Below, piece by piece: positions 54,920 through 63,999 of a DNA stretch of 64,000 nt. The stretch comes from Marinobacter sp. X15-166B (GTDB taxonomy: Bacteria > Pseudomonadota > Gammaproteobacteria > Pseudomonadales > Oleiphilaceae). Every line of letters begins with the position of its first letter. Position 1 is the stretch's first letter. The position numbers were made by a program, and so were the translations under genes. The DNA is taken from the NCBI RefSeq assembly GCF_001752365.1, contig NZ_MEIY01000001.1:1796735-1860734 (forward strand), given 5' to 3'. Below the pieces are notes generated by a model, which was given only the letters and a program-made list of their open reading frames with translations, was not told where the DNA came from and searched no databases.

Positions 54920-56695
54920 TCAATTACGGCGGTATTGGTAATAACTCTCGATATCGGACTTCAGCACCACCCCGTAAATTCGCTGGATCATCGGTGCCGC
55001 ATGCCGGTGTACATAGAGGGCTTCGGTCTCGGTCTGGTCAAATATGTCCATCGCTTCTTCCAGAGTGGCCTGGTATTGCACCGCACTGATATCACGCCGG
55101 TGGGCGGGGATTTCCATCAGGTCGATGGTCTCTGGCCGTTCGGTGGACTTTTCTCTGGACTCGGTGGCCACATCCTCCAGGTAGCGGGCCAGATCCGCCC
55201 CCAGCATCAAACTGGTGGGGCCTTTGCTGCCTTCGACAATCAGCCATTTTGGCTCTGACCTCAGCAAGTCAGTGGCTTCATCGAAAGACAGATTGCGGGG
55301 CGTGCGCCGCAGATCACGGTTCATGATGGCGCCAACGGATACGCGCCGCAAGGCCTGAATAACCGGTGAGCTCTGATAACTCAGCCCCTGGCTTTTGAGG
55401 GTGGCGATAAACAGGGATTTTTTGCCAAACACCTCGCTGGTGATCAGGCCCGACACGGTGATGACGAGCATTCCCGGAAGAATGATATGAGGGTTCATGG
55501 TCAGCTCCAGCAGCGCCATTAAGGCGGCCAGCGGTGCCTGCAAGACCGCGCCCATCATCGCCCCCATGCCCAGCATGGCGTAGAAACCAACTGAGGACGC
55601 CAGGTCCGGGGCCAGATAAGCGCCTACCAGCCCCATGGCGCCGCCGAGGGTGGCGCCCATAAAGATGGACGGACCGATAATGCTATTGGGCAGGCCCAGC
55701 CCCAGGGTAATCGCGGTTATCACCACTTTGGCGGCTCCGGCGGTGAGCAGCAACAAGAAGGGCAGGTTGCCGTCGATGGCCTGGCCCACAGTGTCGTAGC
55801 CAATGCCCATGACCTCGGGGACGAGCAGGGCAAAGGGCACCATCACCAGTCCGGCAATGGCGAGCCGCAACAACACCGGACGTTTATGAAAGCGCCCTGC
55901 GAACTCCACCAAAAAGATAAACAGCGCTGCGGCTGCACCAATAAACACCGCAATGGCCAGAATCCACGGAATTTCCAGCAGTGAGTTCATGGTCAGCACC
56001 GGCACGCTGAAGGCAGGATCGGAGCCGTAAAACACCTGGCTCACCACCGCGGCACTGACCGCCGCAAGTATGATGGGGGTGAACCCGGCGATGGTGTATT
56101 CCATCATCACCACCTCCATCGCAAAGATCACGCCGGCAATCGGCGTGTTGAAGGACGCCGCAATGGCGGCCGCGCAGCCGCAGGCAACCAGCGTCCGGAT
56201 GCTGTTGTTGGGCAGGCGCATCCACTGGCCCATGAGACTGGAAAAGGCCGCGCCCAGATGCACCGCGGGGCCTTCACGGCCAGCGGACTGCCCGGTGATG
56301 ACGGTACCCACCCCCACCACAAACTGGATCACCGCGCTGCGGAAGGTAATGTAGCCCTGGTGGTAGTTAAGGCGCTCCATCACGTGCACAACACCGACTT
56401 TCCGATCCGACGTGCTAAGACGGTGCAGAAACAGGCCGATGGACAAGGCGCCGGCCAGCGGAAGTAACCCGCGGGTCAGCATGTCCAGGTGCTCAAAGGC
56501 TTCCGAGTCGTTCCCTGGCAGGAAGTGTTCCAGCGGCAGCTCGATGGCGCGGCGAAACAGAATGATCACCAGGCCAGTGCCAATTCCGGACAACAGGCCC
56601 AGTAAGGCCAGTTGTGGCAGCGCATCAACACCGGACAGCCGCCGGCGAAACATGGGGATCAGATTGTCGGCAAACAGACGCCGGGGATTGCGCAT
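54920..56695 (-). CDS. ClC family chloride channel/antiporter with CBS domains
   Basis: Product of 591 residues. The ClC membrane domain (about residues 25-430) keeps the gating-glutamate motif GREGP in GQSAGREGPAVHLGAAF. The usual first selectivity motif GSGIP is replaced by SDRKVGVVHVME, and the GxFxP loop reads LGLPNSIIGPSIFMGA. A C-terminal CBS pair follows (VGAIMNRDLRRTPRNLSFDEA; DISAVQYQATLEEAMDIFD). Ion and mode are unknown. It heads the leftward group ClC-hemJ-thiD-thiE-hemL. Confidence 0.9.
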   Translation of the reverse strand: MRNPRRLFADNLIPMFRRRLSGVDALPQLALLGLLSGIGTGLVIILFRRAIELPLEHFLPGNDSEAFEHLDMLTRGLLPLAGALSIGLFLHRLSTSDRKVGVVHVMERLNYHQGYITFRSAVIQFVVGVGTVITGQSAGREGPAVHLGAAFSSLMGQWMRLPNNSIRTLVACGCAAAIAASFNTPIAGVIFAMEVVMMEYTIAGFTPIILAAVSAAVVSQVFYGSDPAFSVPVLTMNSLLEIPWILAIAVFIGAAAALFIFLVEFAGRFHKRPVLLRLAIAGLVMVPFALLVPEVMGIGYDTVGQAIDGNLPFLLLLTAGAAKVVITAITLGLGLPNSIIGPSIFMGATLGGAMGLVGAYLAPDLASSVGFYAMLGMGAMMGAVLQAPLAALMALLELTMNPHIILPGMLVITVSGLITSEVFGKKSLFIATLKSQGLSYQSSPVIQALRRVSVGAIMNRDLRRTPRNLSFDEATDLLRSEPKWLIVEGSKGPTSLMLGADLARYLEDVATESREKSTERPETIDLMEIPAHRRDISAVQYQATLEEAMDIFDQTETEALYVHRHAAPMIQRIYGVVLKSDIESYYQYRRN

Positions 56696-56739
56696 GGTGG
56701 CCTGGGTTCCGGTTGACAGTGGGCAGGATTCGTATAGAT

Positions 56740-56767
56740 ATTGTAACCACCCCTGTTAGGGGTGCAA
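56740..56767 (-). promoter_or_regulatory. Promoter of ClC gene with dyad in spacer
   Basis: On the minus strand TTGCAC (56762-56767), 16-nt spacer, TACAAT (56740-56745). The 7-bp inverted repeat CACCCCT/AGGGGTG (56748-56764) fills the spacer, the layout expected for a repressor or MerR-like operator. It lies 45 nt before the gene. Confidence 0.55.
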
Positions 56768-56859
56768 TAAGTCATAGGGTTATCGTGGTAGACTAACCTT
56801 TTACATTCATCGCCTCTCTGATGCTTTGGTCGGGGGGCAGGCAGGCTCTGGAGTGGCAC

Positions 56860-57900
56860 GTGATTAAAATAGGCATTGTTGGGGGCACGGGTTATACCGG
56901 AGTGGAGCTGTTGCGGATTCTGGCCTCGCACCCGGAGGCCGACGTGCGTTGCATCACTTCACGGTCGGAGGCCGGTGTGCCGGTCGCAGACATGTATCCC
57001 AATTTGCGCGGTCATTACGACCTCGCTTTCAGCGAACCCGACCCCGCCACACTGGCAGCCTGTGATCTGGTGTTTTTCGCAACACCCCACGGGGTTGCCA
57101 TGCACATGGTGCCCGAGTTGCTGGCCCGGGGTGTACGAGTGGTGGATCTGTCGGCGGATTTCCGCCTGCGGGATCTGGACGTCTGGGCCCAATGGTACGG
57201 CACGCCCCACGAAAGCAGCGAATGGGCGGCCAGGGCCGTGTACGGTCTGCCGGAAACGGCGCGGGAGCAGATTCGCGAGGCGCAATTGGTGGCCAACCCC
57301 GGTTGCTACCCGACGGCTGTGCAACTGGGTTTTCTGCCCTTGTTGGAAAATAACCTGGTGAATCCGGCCATGTTGATCGCGGATGCCAAATCCGGCACCA
57401 GTGGTGGTGGACGTCAGGGTTCGATCGGTTTGCTGCAGGGCGAAGTCGGGGAGAGTTTCAAGGCCTATGGGGCGTCCGGCCATCGTCATCTTCCCGAAAT
57501 ACGCCAGGAATTGGTGGCCGCGGCGGGTAATCAGCCGGTCGGTGTCACCTTTGTGCCCCATCTGGTGCCGATGATTCGCGGTATCGAGGCCACACTGTAC
57601 GCGCAACTGAATGATCCGGCGGATTTTGAACGCTTGCAGAGCCTGTACGAAACCCGCTATCTGCACGAGCCCTTCGTTGACGTGATGCCGGCCGGCAGTC
57701 ACCCGGAAACCCGCAGTGTGCGTGGTGTGAATATGTGCCGGATGGCGCTGCACCGCCAGGAAGACAGTGCAGTGGTGGTGGTCACCTCGGTCATCGACAA
57801 TCTGGTCAAAGGCGCTGCGGGCCAGGCCGTGCAGAACATGAACATCATGTTCGGACTGGACGAGACGGCGGGGCTGACTGCGCCGGCCATGCTGCCATAG
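56860..57900 (+). CDS. argC: N-acetyl-gamma-glutamyl-phosphate reductase
   Basis: Third step of arginine synthesis. The product is 346 residues: nucleotide-binding [23 protein letters not shown], active-site Cys in [19 protein letters not shown], and [12 protein letters not shown]. The GTG at 56860 has GGAG 6 nt upstream; an ATG at 56821 would add a non-homologous 13 residues. A perfect TTGACA (56713-56718) upstream on this strand may belong to its promoter, with a long leader. The next gene follows after 8 nt. Confidence 0.95.
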   Translation: MIKIGIVGGTGYTGVELLRILASHPEADVRCITSRSEAGVPVADMYPNLRGHYDLAFSEPDPATLAACDLVFFATPHGVAMHMVPELLARGVRVVDLSADFRLRDLDVWAQWYGTPHESSEWAARAVYGLPETAREQIREAQLVANPGCYPTAVQLGFLPLLENNLVNPAMLIADAKSGTSGGGRQGSIGLLQGEVGESFKAYGASGHRHLPEIRQELVAAAGNQPVGVTFVPHLVPMIRGIEATLYAQLNDPADFERLQSLYETRYLHEPFVDVMPAGSHPETRSVRGVNMCRMALHRQEDSAVVVVTSVIDNLVKGAAGQAVQNMNIMFGLDETAGLTAPAMLP

Positions 57901-57908
57901 GTCTCCCG

Positions 57909-58640
57909 GTGAGTCGCAAAAAACCTGAATATGTGGTGGTGCGCCATCAGCCCGGCCGGGTCTGGTGGGGGCTGTTGGTGCTGATCCTGTGCACCTGCGC
58001 GGCGGCCGCAGTGGGTTACCAGGTCGGGCAGACGCAGGGGGACGAGCACTTCACTCGGGTGCTGCAATCCCGCGACGCCCTGTTGGCTTCCGAAGCAACC
58101 CTCAAAACCCGGCTGATGGAAGCGGAGCAGCGGGTGATCCAACTCGAGCGGGGGCGAAGCATGGACACCCAGGCCCTCAACCAGGCGCGACGTTCGCTGA
58201 CCGAACTGGAAACCACGATTGCGGGGTTAAAGTCGGACCTGACATTTTACAAGACCATCATGGCGCCGTCCGCGGTCAGCAAAGGGTTGCAGGTCGATCA
58301 ACTGACCATCCAGCCGGCCCGGGGTGAACAAGACTACGCCTTCAAGCTGGTGCTCACCCAGGTCGGTGGCAACAAGAACTTTATCAGCGGGGTGGTGGCG
58401 GTGAGTGTGATGGGGCTGCGGCACGGTGAGCAGGAAATCATCGCCCTGCGGGATCTGTCACCGGATATTAAAGACCTCGGGGTGAAATTCAGATTTCGTT
58501 ATTTTCAGGATATTGAAGGGCGTTTGTCGTTTCCCGAGGGGTTCGAACCGATCGAGGTTCAGGTGGTGGCGAAGTCTCAGGGACGCAGGCCGACGCAGTC
58601 CGAAAGAACATTTGATTGGCATGAGTTGACGGAGAGTTAA
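57909..58640 (+). CDS. DUF6776 family membrane-anchored protein
   Basis: Product of 243 residues. A short basic N-terminus precedes one transmembrane segment (VWWGLLVLILCTCAAAAVGYQVG). A coiled coil (about residues 50-105, LKTRLMEAEQRVIQLERGRSMD..., LTELETTIAGLKSDLTFYK) leads to a beta-rich domain with FKLVLTQVGGNKNFISGVVAVSVMG. This matches the protein found between argC and the bactofilin gene in Pseudomonas. The function is unknown; a scaffold role with the bactofilin is inference. GTG start 8 nt after argC. Confidence 0.82.
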   Translation: MSRKKPEYVVVRHQPGRVWWGLLVLILCTCAAAAVGYQVGQTQGDEHFTRVLQSRDALLASEATLKTRLMEAEQRVIQLERGRSMDTQALNQARRSLTELETTIAGLKSDLTFYKTIMAPSAVSKGLQVDQLTIQPARGEQDYAFKLVLTQVGGNKNFISGVVAVSVMGLRHGEQEIIALRDLSPDIKDLGVKFRFRYFQDIEGRLSFPEGFEPIEVQVVAKSQGRRPTQSERTFDWHELTES

Positions 58641-58643
58641 CAG

Positions 58644-59111
58644 ATGTTTGGCAAGAAAAAACAGGCCGTTCGCCGGCCCGCTGGGCAATTTGACACCATG
58701 GTGTCCGCGAAAACCGCCATCGAGGGCGATGTCCACTTTTCCGGAGGGCTGCACGTCGACGGTAAAGTGCGCGGTAAAATTACCGCCGATGACACCGGCG
58801 AAGCCATCTTGCGCATTTCCGAAGCCGGTGAAGTGCGCGGCGATATAGTTGCCCCCTACGTGATCGTCAACGGCACCGTGCATGGGGATGTTTACGCTGG
58901 TGTGCACCTTGAATTGGCGGCCAAGGCGTCCATCCATGGCAATGTCTATTACAACCTGATCGAAATGGCCATGGGCGCGGCGGTCAATGGCAACCTGGTG
59001 CACCAGCAGGAATCCGCTGGTTTGCTGGAGCAGTATCCCGGTAACCAATCCGTTACCCTGGATCAGGACGAGCGGGCCGGTGAGGAGAAGGTTGCCGAGC
59101 TTGCAGAGTAG
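58644..59111 (+). CDS. Bactofilin
   Basis: Polymer-forming cytoskeletal protein of 155 residues. The central right-handed beta-helix domain (DUF583) has repeating G-x-V/I-x-G steps: [53 protein letters not shown]. Flanks are disordered and charged ([23 protein letters not shown]). Bactofilins polymerise without nucleotide and guide cell-wall enzymes or localisation. It starts 3 nt after the DUF6776 gene. Confidence 0.92.
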   Translation: MFGKKKQAVRRPAGQFDTMVSAKTAIEGDVHFSGGLHVDGKVRGKITADDTGEAILRISEAGEVRGDIVAPYVIVNGTVHGDVYAGVHLELAAKASIHGNVYYNLIEMAMGAAVNGNLVHQQESAGLLEQYPGNQSVTLDQDERAGEEKVAELAE

Positions 59112-59176
59112 TTGACTGCTTTGGTCGGGAATACCATAATTGCTTACGATTCGCTCAATGTGTACCGGAGGCCAGC

Positions 59177-59530
59177 TTGAGTTTAGTACAGGAACAGATA
59201 CCCACCCCGCTGTTTTTCAGCGATAACGCGGTAGCCAAAGTACGAGCACTGGTGGAAGAGGAAGAGAACCCGGCACTTAAATTGAGAGTGTTTGTCACCG
59301 GTGGTGGCTGTTCAGGGTTTCAGTACGGGTTTTCTTTTGAAGACCATCAGGAAGAAGACGACACTGCCATCGAAAAAGCCGGCATGACTTTGCTGGTCGA
59401 CCCGATGAGCTATCAGTATCTCATCGGTGCCACAATTGATTATCAGGAGGGGCTGCAGGGCTCCCAGTTTGTGGTCCAAAACCCGAACGCCAGCTCCACC
59501 TGCGGTTGCGGAGCTTCCTTCACCATCTGA
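59177..59530 (+). CDS. erpA: Iron-sulfur cluster insertion protein ErpA
   Basis: A-type carrier that delivers Fe-S clusters to apoproteins. The product is 117 residues with cluster-binding Cys45 (GGGCSGF), Cys109 and Cys111 (CGCGASF), and [33 protein letters not shown]. The TTG start has GGAGG 6 nt upstream. It follows the bactofilin gene by 65 nt and is convergent with anmK. Confidence 0.95.
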   Translation: MSLVQEQIPTPLFFSDNAVAKVRALVEEEENPALKLRVFVTGGGCSGFQYGFSFEDHQEEDDTAIEKAGMTLLVDPMSYQYLIGATIDYQEGLQGSQFVVQNPNASSTCGCGASFTI

Positions 59531-59578
59531 CCGGGCATCATTCCGGCCGGCTTTCATTGAACGGGCCCGAGCGAGCAC

Positions 59579-60688
59579 CTAGGGCCAGTACACCCCCCCC
59601 AGAATGCGTCCGCCGGATGCGCCCGTGACGTCCGGCAAATTGCCCGGACGTTTTTCCATGGTCTGTTGCGCCAGCCAGGCGAATGCAATGGCCTCCACCC
59701 ATTGGGCATGAATGCCCAGTTCGTCGGTAATACTCACCGGGCAGGGCGCGCAGGCCCGTCTGAGCTGGTTCATCAACTCGTCGTTGTATACCCCGCCGCC
59801 GCAGGCAAATATCTTGAGTGATCCGGACTCGGGGAGCTGGTGGGTAATGGTGGTCACCGTCAGTTCCAGCAGGGTGCGTTGAATATCGGCGCCCGTTGCA
59901 TCGGGATGGCGGTTGAGAAACGTTTTCAGCCACTGCAGATTGAATTTCTCTTTTCCGGTGCTTTTCGGGGGCGGGAGCGAAAAATAAGCGTCCGAGAGCA
60001 AGTCGTTGAGCAGATCCTGATGGATGCGTCCTTCGCTTGCCCAGCGGCCGTTCTGGTCAAAGGGTTTGCCGGTCTGGTCCTGGCACCAGGCGTCCAGCAA
60101 CGCATTGCCGGGTCCGGTATCAAAACCGAGGGTGGTTTGGCCTGAGTTGCCCGGTAACCAGCTAATGTTGGCGATGCCGCCGATATTGAGGATGCAGCGG
60201 TCTTCGTCCGGGTGCGCAAAAAACGCCTGATGAAACGCGGGGGCCAGTGGTGCGCCTTCGCCGTGGGCGGCGAGATCACGCCGCCGAAAGTCCGCAACGG
60301 TGGGGATGCCCGTACGTTCAACAATGATGTTGGGGTCCCCCAGTTGCATCGAAAACGGGTGTGCGCTGCGGGGCTGGTGGCGCACAGTCTGGCCATGGCT
60401 GCCGATTGCGGTGACCTGGCTGGCAGTCAGGCCGCTAAGTTCCAGTGCGGCGCAGGCGGCCTGCGCAAACAATTGGCCGATCTGATGATCCAGTTCGCCT
60501 AATTCGTCCGGGTTGGCCTTGTTCTGACTGGCAGCGATGATGCGCTGCCGGAGCGTCGTGCCGTAGTGGGTGGTGTGCGTGGCCAAAAGTTCGGGCTGCG
60601 AGCCGGCGAAAGACACCAGCGCGGCGTCGATGCCATCCATGCTGGTGCCGGACATCAGCCCGATGTACAGATCGCTGGCGGACGCCAT
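59579..60688 (-). CDS. anmK: Anhydro-N-acetylmuramic acid kinase
   Basis: Recycles cell-wall 1,6-anhydro-MurNAc by combined hydrolysis and phosphorylation. The product is 369 residues, the same as E. coli: YIGLMSGTSMDGIDAALV, IGSHGQTVRHQP, ILNIGGIANISWLPG, GFDTGPGNALLDAW. The ATG at 60688 lies 1 nt after the stop of the upstream M23 peptidase, so translation is coupled. A longer in-frame start at 60739 overlaps that gene and is rejected. Confidence 0.96.
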   Translation of the reverse strand: MASASDLYIGLMSGTSMDGIDAALVSFAGSQPELLATHTTHYGTTLRQRIIAASQNKANPDELGELDHQIGQLFAQAACAALELSGLTASQVTAIGSHGQTVRHQPRSAHPFSMQLGDPNIIVERTGIPTVADFRRRDLAAHGEGAPLAPAFHQAFFAHPDEDRCILNIGGIANISWLPGNSGQTTLGFDTGPGNALLDAWCQDQTGKPFDQNGRWASEGRIHQDLLNDLLSDAYFSLPPPKSTGKEKFNLQWLKTFLNRHPDATGADIQRTLLELTVTTITHQLPESGSLKIFACGGGVYNDELMNQLRRACAPCPVSITDELGIHAQWVEAIAFAWLAQQTMEKRPGNLPDVTGASGGRILGGVYWP

Positions 60689-60689
60689 G

Positions 60690-62084
60690 TTATTCGCCCT
60701 GGGCCAGGGTGATCCGATTGACTTCCTGATGAGCAGCAAGCTGGGCCAGAGCCCCCTGGGTGGCCGCTTTGAAATGCGCTAACTGCGCTTTGGGGACGGG
60801 GGCTGCGTCAGGCAGCTTGACCGTGACCGGGTTACGGTGGGTGCCGTTGACCCGGAATTCATAGTGCAAGTGAGGTCCGGTCGCGAGGCCGGTAGCGCCC
60901 ACATAACCAATGATCTGCCCTTGCTTGACCCGTGTGCCGGATTTGATACCGCGTCCGTATTTGCTCATGTGCGCGTACAACGTGGTGATGTTGTTGCCGT
61001 GCTGCAGCACAACCGTGTTGCCATATCCGCCTTTCCGTCCCACATGGATAACCCGGCCGTCCCCGGTCGCCTTGATCGGTGTACCGGTTGCCGCAGCGTA
61101 GTCGGTACCCTTGTGCGCACGGATAGTGTTCAGCACAGGGTGGCGGCGCTGCAAATTAAAATTCGACGAAATACGCGCAAAATCAACCGGTGTGCGCAAG
61201 AAGGCTTTGCGCATGCTGCGGCCCTCAGGGGTGTAATAGTTGGAAACCCCGTTTTCATCGGTGTACAGCACCGCAGCCAGTTCGCGGCCACGGTTGGTGA
61301 AACTGGCGGACAGGATTTTGCCGTGATCAATTTTTTCACCGTCCAGGTACAGCTCTTCGTAGACCAGACTGAATCGGTCACCTTCCCGAACTTCCAGCAC
61401 AAAGTCGATGTCCCAGCCGAAGATGCCGGCCAGTTCCATGGTCAGCTTGTCGCTCAGGCCGGCAGCCTGGCCGGCTCCAAACAGCGAACTTGTGATTTCC
61501 GCTTGTGCATAGACGGTACGCACTTCGGGCTCCCGTAACACCTGTTTGCCGGTAAAGCCTGTTTCGGTGCGTTCAATTTGCAGCGACTCGGTGCGGCTGC
61601 GGGTCAGAACCAGCGCTTCGAGGTCGTGGTCGGCATTTTCAGCAAAGGCGATGGTTTCGCCGGCGTAGAGTTTTTGAATGTCGCTGGCCACGCCCTCCCC
61701 GTTTATTACCGAGAGCATGAGTCCGTCGTTGTAGCCGGCGCGCTTGAACAGGCCCGAGAGGGTGTCCCCTCGTTTTACCTCAAATTCTGTCCAGGTGAGG
61801 GCAGGCTCGGCCGGGATGTCTGTCTCGGTGGTTGCCGTTACACCGGGTGCTGCGGAGGTGGCCTCAGCCGGCGACAGGCTGGCCTTGGGGCTGGCGAGGG
61901 CATCAGCGGATTGGCTCGATGGCGTGTGGCTGGTGGGCAGGGCGGTTCCGTAATGGGTGTCTATGGCGACCGACATGCGCTTGGCTTCGACCTCGGCGCT
62001 GGGGCTGAATATCATTGCCGTGCCAATCACTGCGCCAATAACAATAGCGGCGGCCAGGTGTGCTCTGGGGAATTTTTTAAACAC
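60690..62084 (-). CDS. M23 family peptidoglycan endopeptidase (MepM-like)
   Basis: Product of 464 residues. The N-terminal anchor FPRAHLAAAIVIGAVIGTAMIF is followed by a low-complexity Ser/Thr/Pro linker, a LysM/OapA-like region (FEVKRGDTLSGLFKRAGYN, GEGVASDIQKLYAGETIAF) and the LytM peptidase: HPVLNTIRAHKGTDYAAATGTPI, VVLQHGNNITTLYAHMSKY, GLATGPHLHYEFRVNG. The zinc ligands are complete, so it should cleave crosslinks during wall growth. The anmK gene directly after it fits a wall-remodelling and recycling pair. Confidence 0.93.
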   Translation of the reverse strand: MFKKFPRAHLAAAIVIGAVIGTAMIFSPSAEVEAKRMSVAIDTHYGTALPTSHTPSSQSADALASPKASLSPAEATSAAPGVTATTETDIPAEPALTWTEFEVKRGDTLSGLFKRAGYNDGLMLSVINGEGVASDIQKLYAGETIAFAENADHDLEALVLTRSRTESLQIERTETGFTGKQVLREPEVRTVYAQAEITSSLFGAGQAAGLSDKLTMELAGIFGWDIDFVLEVREGDRFSLVYEELYLDGEKIDHGKILSASFTNRGRELAAVLYTDENGVSNYYTPEGRSMRKAFLRTPVDFARISSNFNLQRRHPVLNTIRAHKGTDYAAATGTPIKATGDGRVIHVGRKGGYGNTVVLQHGNNITTLYAHMSKYGRGIKSGTRVKQGQIIGYVGATGLATGPHLHYEFRVNGTHRNPVTVKLPDAAPVPKAQLAHFKAATQGALAQLAAHQEVNRITLAQGE

Positions 62085-62234
62085 GTAAAAACCTATAAAA
62101 ATGGACGTCTCGAAATGATTGATAGCGTAAATAGCCGAGCCACCGCCATCCTATTAAGCAAGTCCACTAAGATTACCGTATAAAAAGCACACAGCATAGA
62201 GCTTGCGGGCGCGGATTTTCTCATTGCGCATTGC

Positions 62235-62240
62235 TATAAT
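62235..62240 (+). promoter_or_regulatory. Possible tyrS -10 box with GC-rich discriminator
   Basis: TATAATGCGCC, 137 nt before the tyrS start codon. No clear -35 box is present. The discriminator resembles that of the promoters beyond tyrS. Confidence 0.35.
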
Positions 62241-62376
62241 GCGCCCCCTGCATCGTGATCGACTGCCCATTGAGTGCGCAGTGTATATTGTATCTGTCCT
62301 GGTGGTAGGCCCGGTGTTACGTGGTTGGGCTCTGTAGCCTCCTGTAGTCAACTTCATTATTGGAGAATCTTCGTTC

Positions 62377-63579
62377 ATGACATCAATTGACGACGCGCTG
62401 GCCATAATAACTCGCGGTATAGATGAGTTAATCCCTGAAGAAGAGCTTGTCGCCAAGCTGAAGTTGGGCCGGCCGCTCCGGATCAAGGCGGGTTTTGATC
62501 CCACCGCGCCGGATCTGCACCTGGGGCACACCGTGCTGCTGAACAAATTGCGTCAGTTTCAGGATCTCGGGCATGACGTCATTTTTCTGATTGGCGATTT
62601 CACCGGCATGATCGGCGATCCCAGTGGTAAGAGTGCAACCCGCCCGCCGCTCACCAAAGAGCAGGTGGCCGCGAACGCCGTGACCTATAAAGAGCAAGTG
62701 TTCAAAGTGCTGGATCCGGCTAAAACCCGGGTGGTGTTCAATTCAGAATGGATGGACCAGCTCGGTGCGGCAGATATGATCAAGCTTGCCGGGCAGTACA
62801 CCGTGGCCCGCATGCTCGAGCGCGATGATTTCAGCAAGCGCTACAAGACAGAACAGCCCATAGCCATCCACGAGTTTCTGTACCCCCTGATCCAGGGCTA
62901 CGACTCCGTTGCCCTTGAGGCGGATGTAGAGTTGGGTGGCACGGATCAGAAATTCAATCTGCTGATGGGGCGCGCAGTGCAAAAGGCCTATGGACAGGCC
63001 TCCCAGGTCATTCTCACCGTGCCGATTCTGGAGGGGCTGGACGGGGTGCAGAAAATGTCCAAGTCCCTGGGTAACTACATAGGAGTGAATGATGCCCCTG
63101 GCGAAATGTTCACCAAGCTGCTCTCAATCCCGGATGAGTTGCTGTGGCGTTATTTCGAGTTGTTGAGCTTCCGTCCACTTCATGAAGTTGAAGAGTACCG
63201 ACAGGCGGTTGCAGGCGGGGCCAATCCACAGGAGTACAAGCGCCTGCTGGCCGATGAGATAATCACCCGCTTCCACGGAGCAGAAGCTGCCCGCACGGCT
63301 CATAGTTCCGCGGGTAATCGGGTTGCTTTGGGGCAGATCCCCGATAACGTCCCGGAAGTGGAGGTGTCGCTCGAAGGGATGGAGCAGCTGCCGGTGGCAA
63401 CAGCGCTGCGAAAAGCCGGGTTGGTGAAGAATGGTGCGGCTGCCCGGGATGTGTTGGCGCGGGGCGCTGTTTATATAGACGGCGTCCAGTTAGAGGGCGA
63501 GAAGATGTTTGCGCTGGGCGACAGTGCAGTGATCCAGGCGGGAAAGAAGAAAATTGCTCGCATTTTGGTCACGGATTGA
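62377..63579 (+). CDS. tyrS: Tyrosyl-tRNA synthetase
   Basis: Class I synthetase of 400 residues. HIGH-like motif [13 protein letters not shown], tyrosine-binding [25 protein letters not shown] in [10 protein letters not shown], and a C-terminal S4 RNA-binding domain ([31 protein letters not shown]). The length is nearer the shorter TyrZ group than E. coli TyrS (424). GGAGAA precedes the ATG by 11 nt. tyrZ precedes an rRNA operon in P. aeruginosa, and rRNA-like promoters follow here. Confidence 0.96.
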   Translation: MTSIDDALAIITRGIDELIPEEELVAKLKLGRPLRIKAGFDPTAPDLHLGHTVLLNKLRQFQDLGHDVIFLIGDFTGMIGDPSGKSATRPPLTKEQVAANAVTYKEQVFKVLDPAKTRVVFNSEWMDQLGAADMIKLAGQYTVARMLERDDFSKRYKTEQPIAIHEFLYPLIQGYDSVALEADVELGGTDQKFNLLMGRAVQKAYGQASQVILTVPILEGLDGVQKMSKSLGNYIGVNDAPGEMFTKLLSIPDELLWRYFELLSFRPLHEVEEYRQAVAGGANPQEYKRLLADEIITRFHGAEAARTAHSSAGNRVALGQIPDNVPEVEVSLEGMEQLPVATALRKAGLVKNGAAARDVLARGAVYIDGVQLEGEKMFALGDSAVIQAGKKKIARILVTD

Positions 63580-63628
63580 GCAGAATGGGTGTGGTCAGCG
63601 GTTTTTTGCCGAAAAAGCGAAAAAGCCG

Positions 63629-63656
63629 TTGACACCTCCGCCCAGCGCTGTAGAAT
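63629..63656 (+). promoter_or_regulatory. Tandem rRNA-type promoter 1
   Basis: TTGACA (63629-63634), 16-nt spacer, TAGAAT (63651-63656), then GCGCATC discriminator. First of four similar promoters after tyrS. Confidence 0.8.
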
Positions 63657-63760
63657 GCGCATCTCTTTCGAGGGGAGCACCGCTGAGGTGGTCCGGTAAT
63701 CGGAAGTAACCGTTTGATTAGGTTAAAGAATTTGAGTTCTGAATTCTTTTGAGAAATCGG

Positions 63761-63788
63761 TTGACAAGGTGGTGAGTTGCTCTATAAT
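63761..63788 (+). promoter_or_regulatory. Tandem rRNA-type promoter 2
   Basis: TTGACA (63761-63766), 16-nt spacer, TATAAT (63783-63788), then TCGCCGCC. Both hexamers are perfect consensus. Confidence 0.88.
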
Positions 63789-63872
63789 TCGCCGCCTTGA
63801 TGAGTTGGCCGGCAGGCTTGCAAGGGTGGTTTTGAGGGTTGCAGTGCTTCAAAACGAATTGCAACATAGCGG

Positions 63873-63900
63873 TTGACAGGGTGGTTGGAAGCGGTATAAT
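63873..63900 (+). promoter_or_regulatory. Tandem rRNA-type promoter 3
   Basis: TTGACA (63873-63878), 16-nt spacer, TATAAT (63895-63900), then GCGCCACC. Both hexamers are perfect consensus. Confidence 0.88.
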
Positions 63901-63971
63901 GCGCCACCTGATTTACGAAGTAACGGGTTGATTCGATTGAGTTTGTTTTTAGTCTCTCTCGAAAATAACCG

Positions 63972-63999
63972 TTGACAAGGCGGCAGGGTTCGGTAGAAT
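63972..63999 (+). promoter_or_regulatory. Tandem rRNA-type promoter 4
   Basis: TTGACA (63972-63977), 16-nt spacer, TAGAAT (63994-63999). The window ends one base later, so its discriminator and the transcribed gene are not visible. Confidence 0.8.

Noticed and set aside
51711..56859. TPP riboswitch ahead of the thi genes
   Set aside because: thiD and thiE are internal to a tight group; I found no THI-box pattern (CUGAGA with a matching second half) before them or before the ClC gene.
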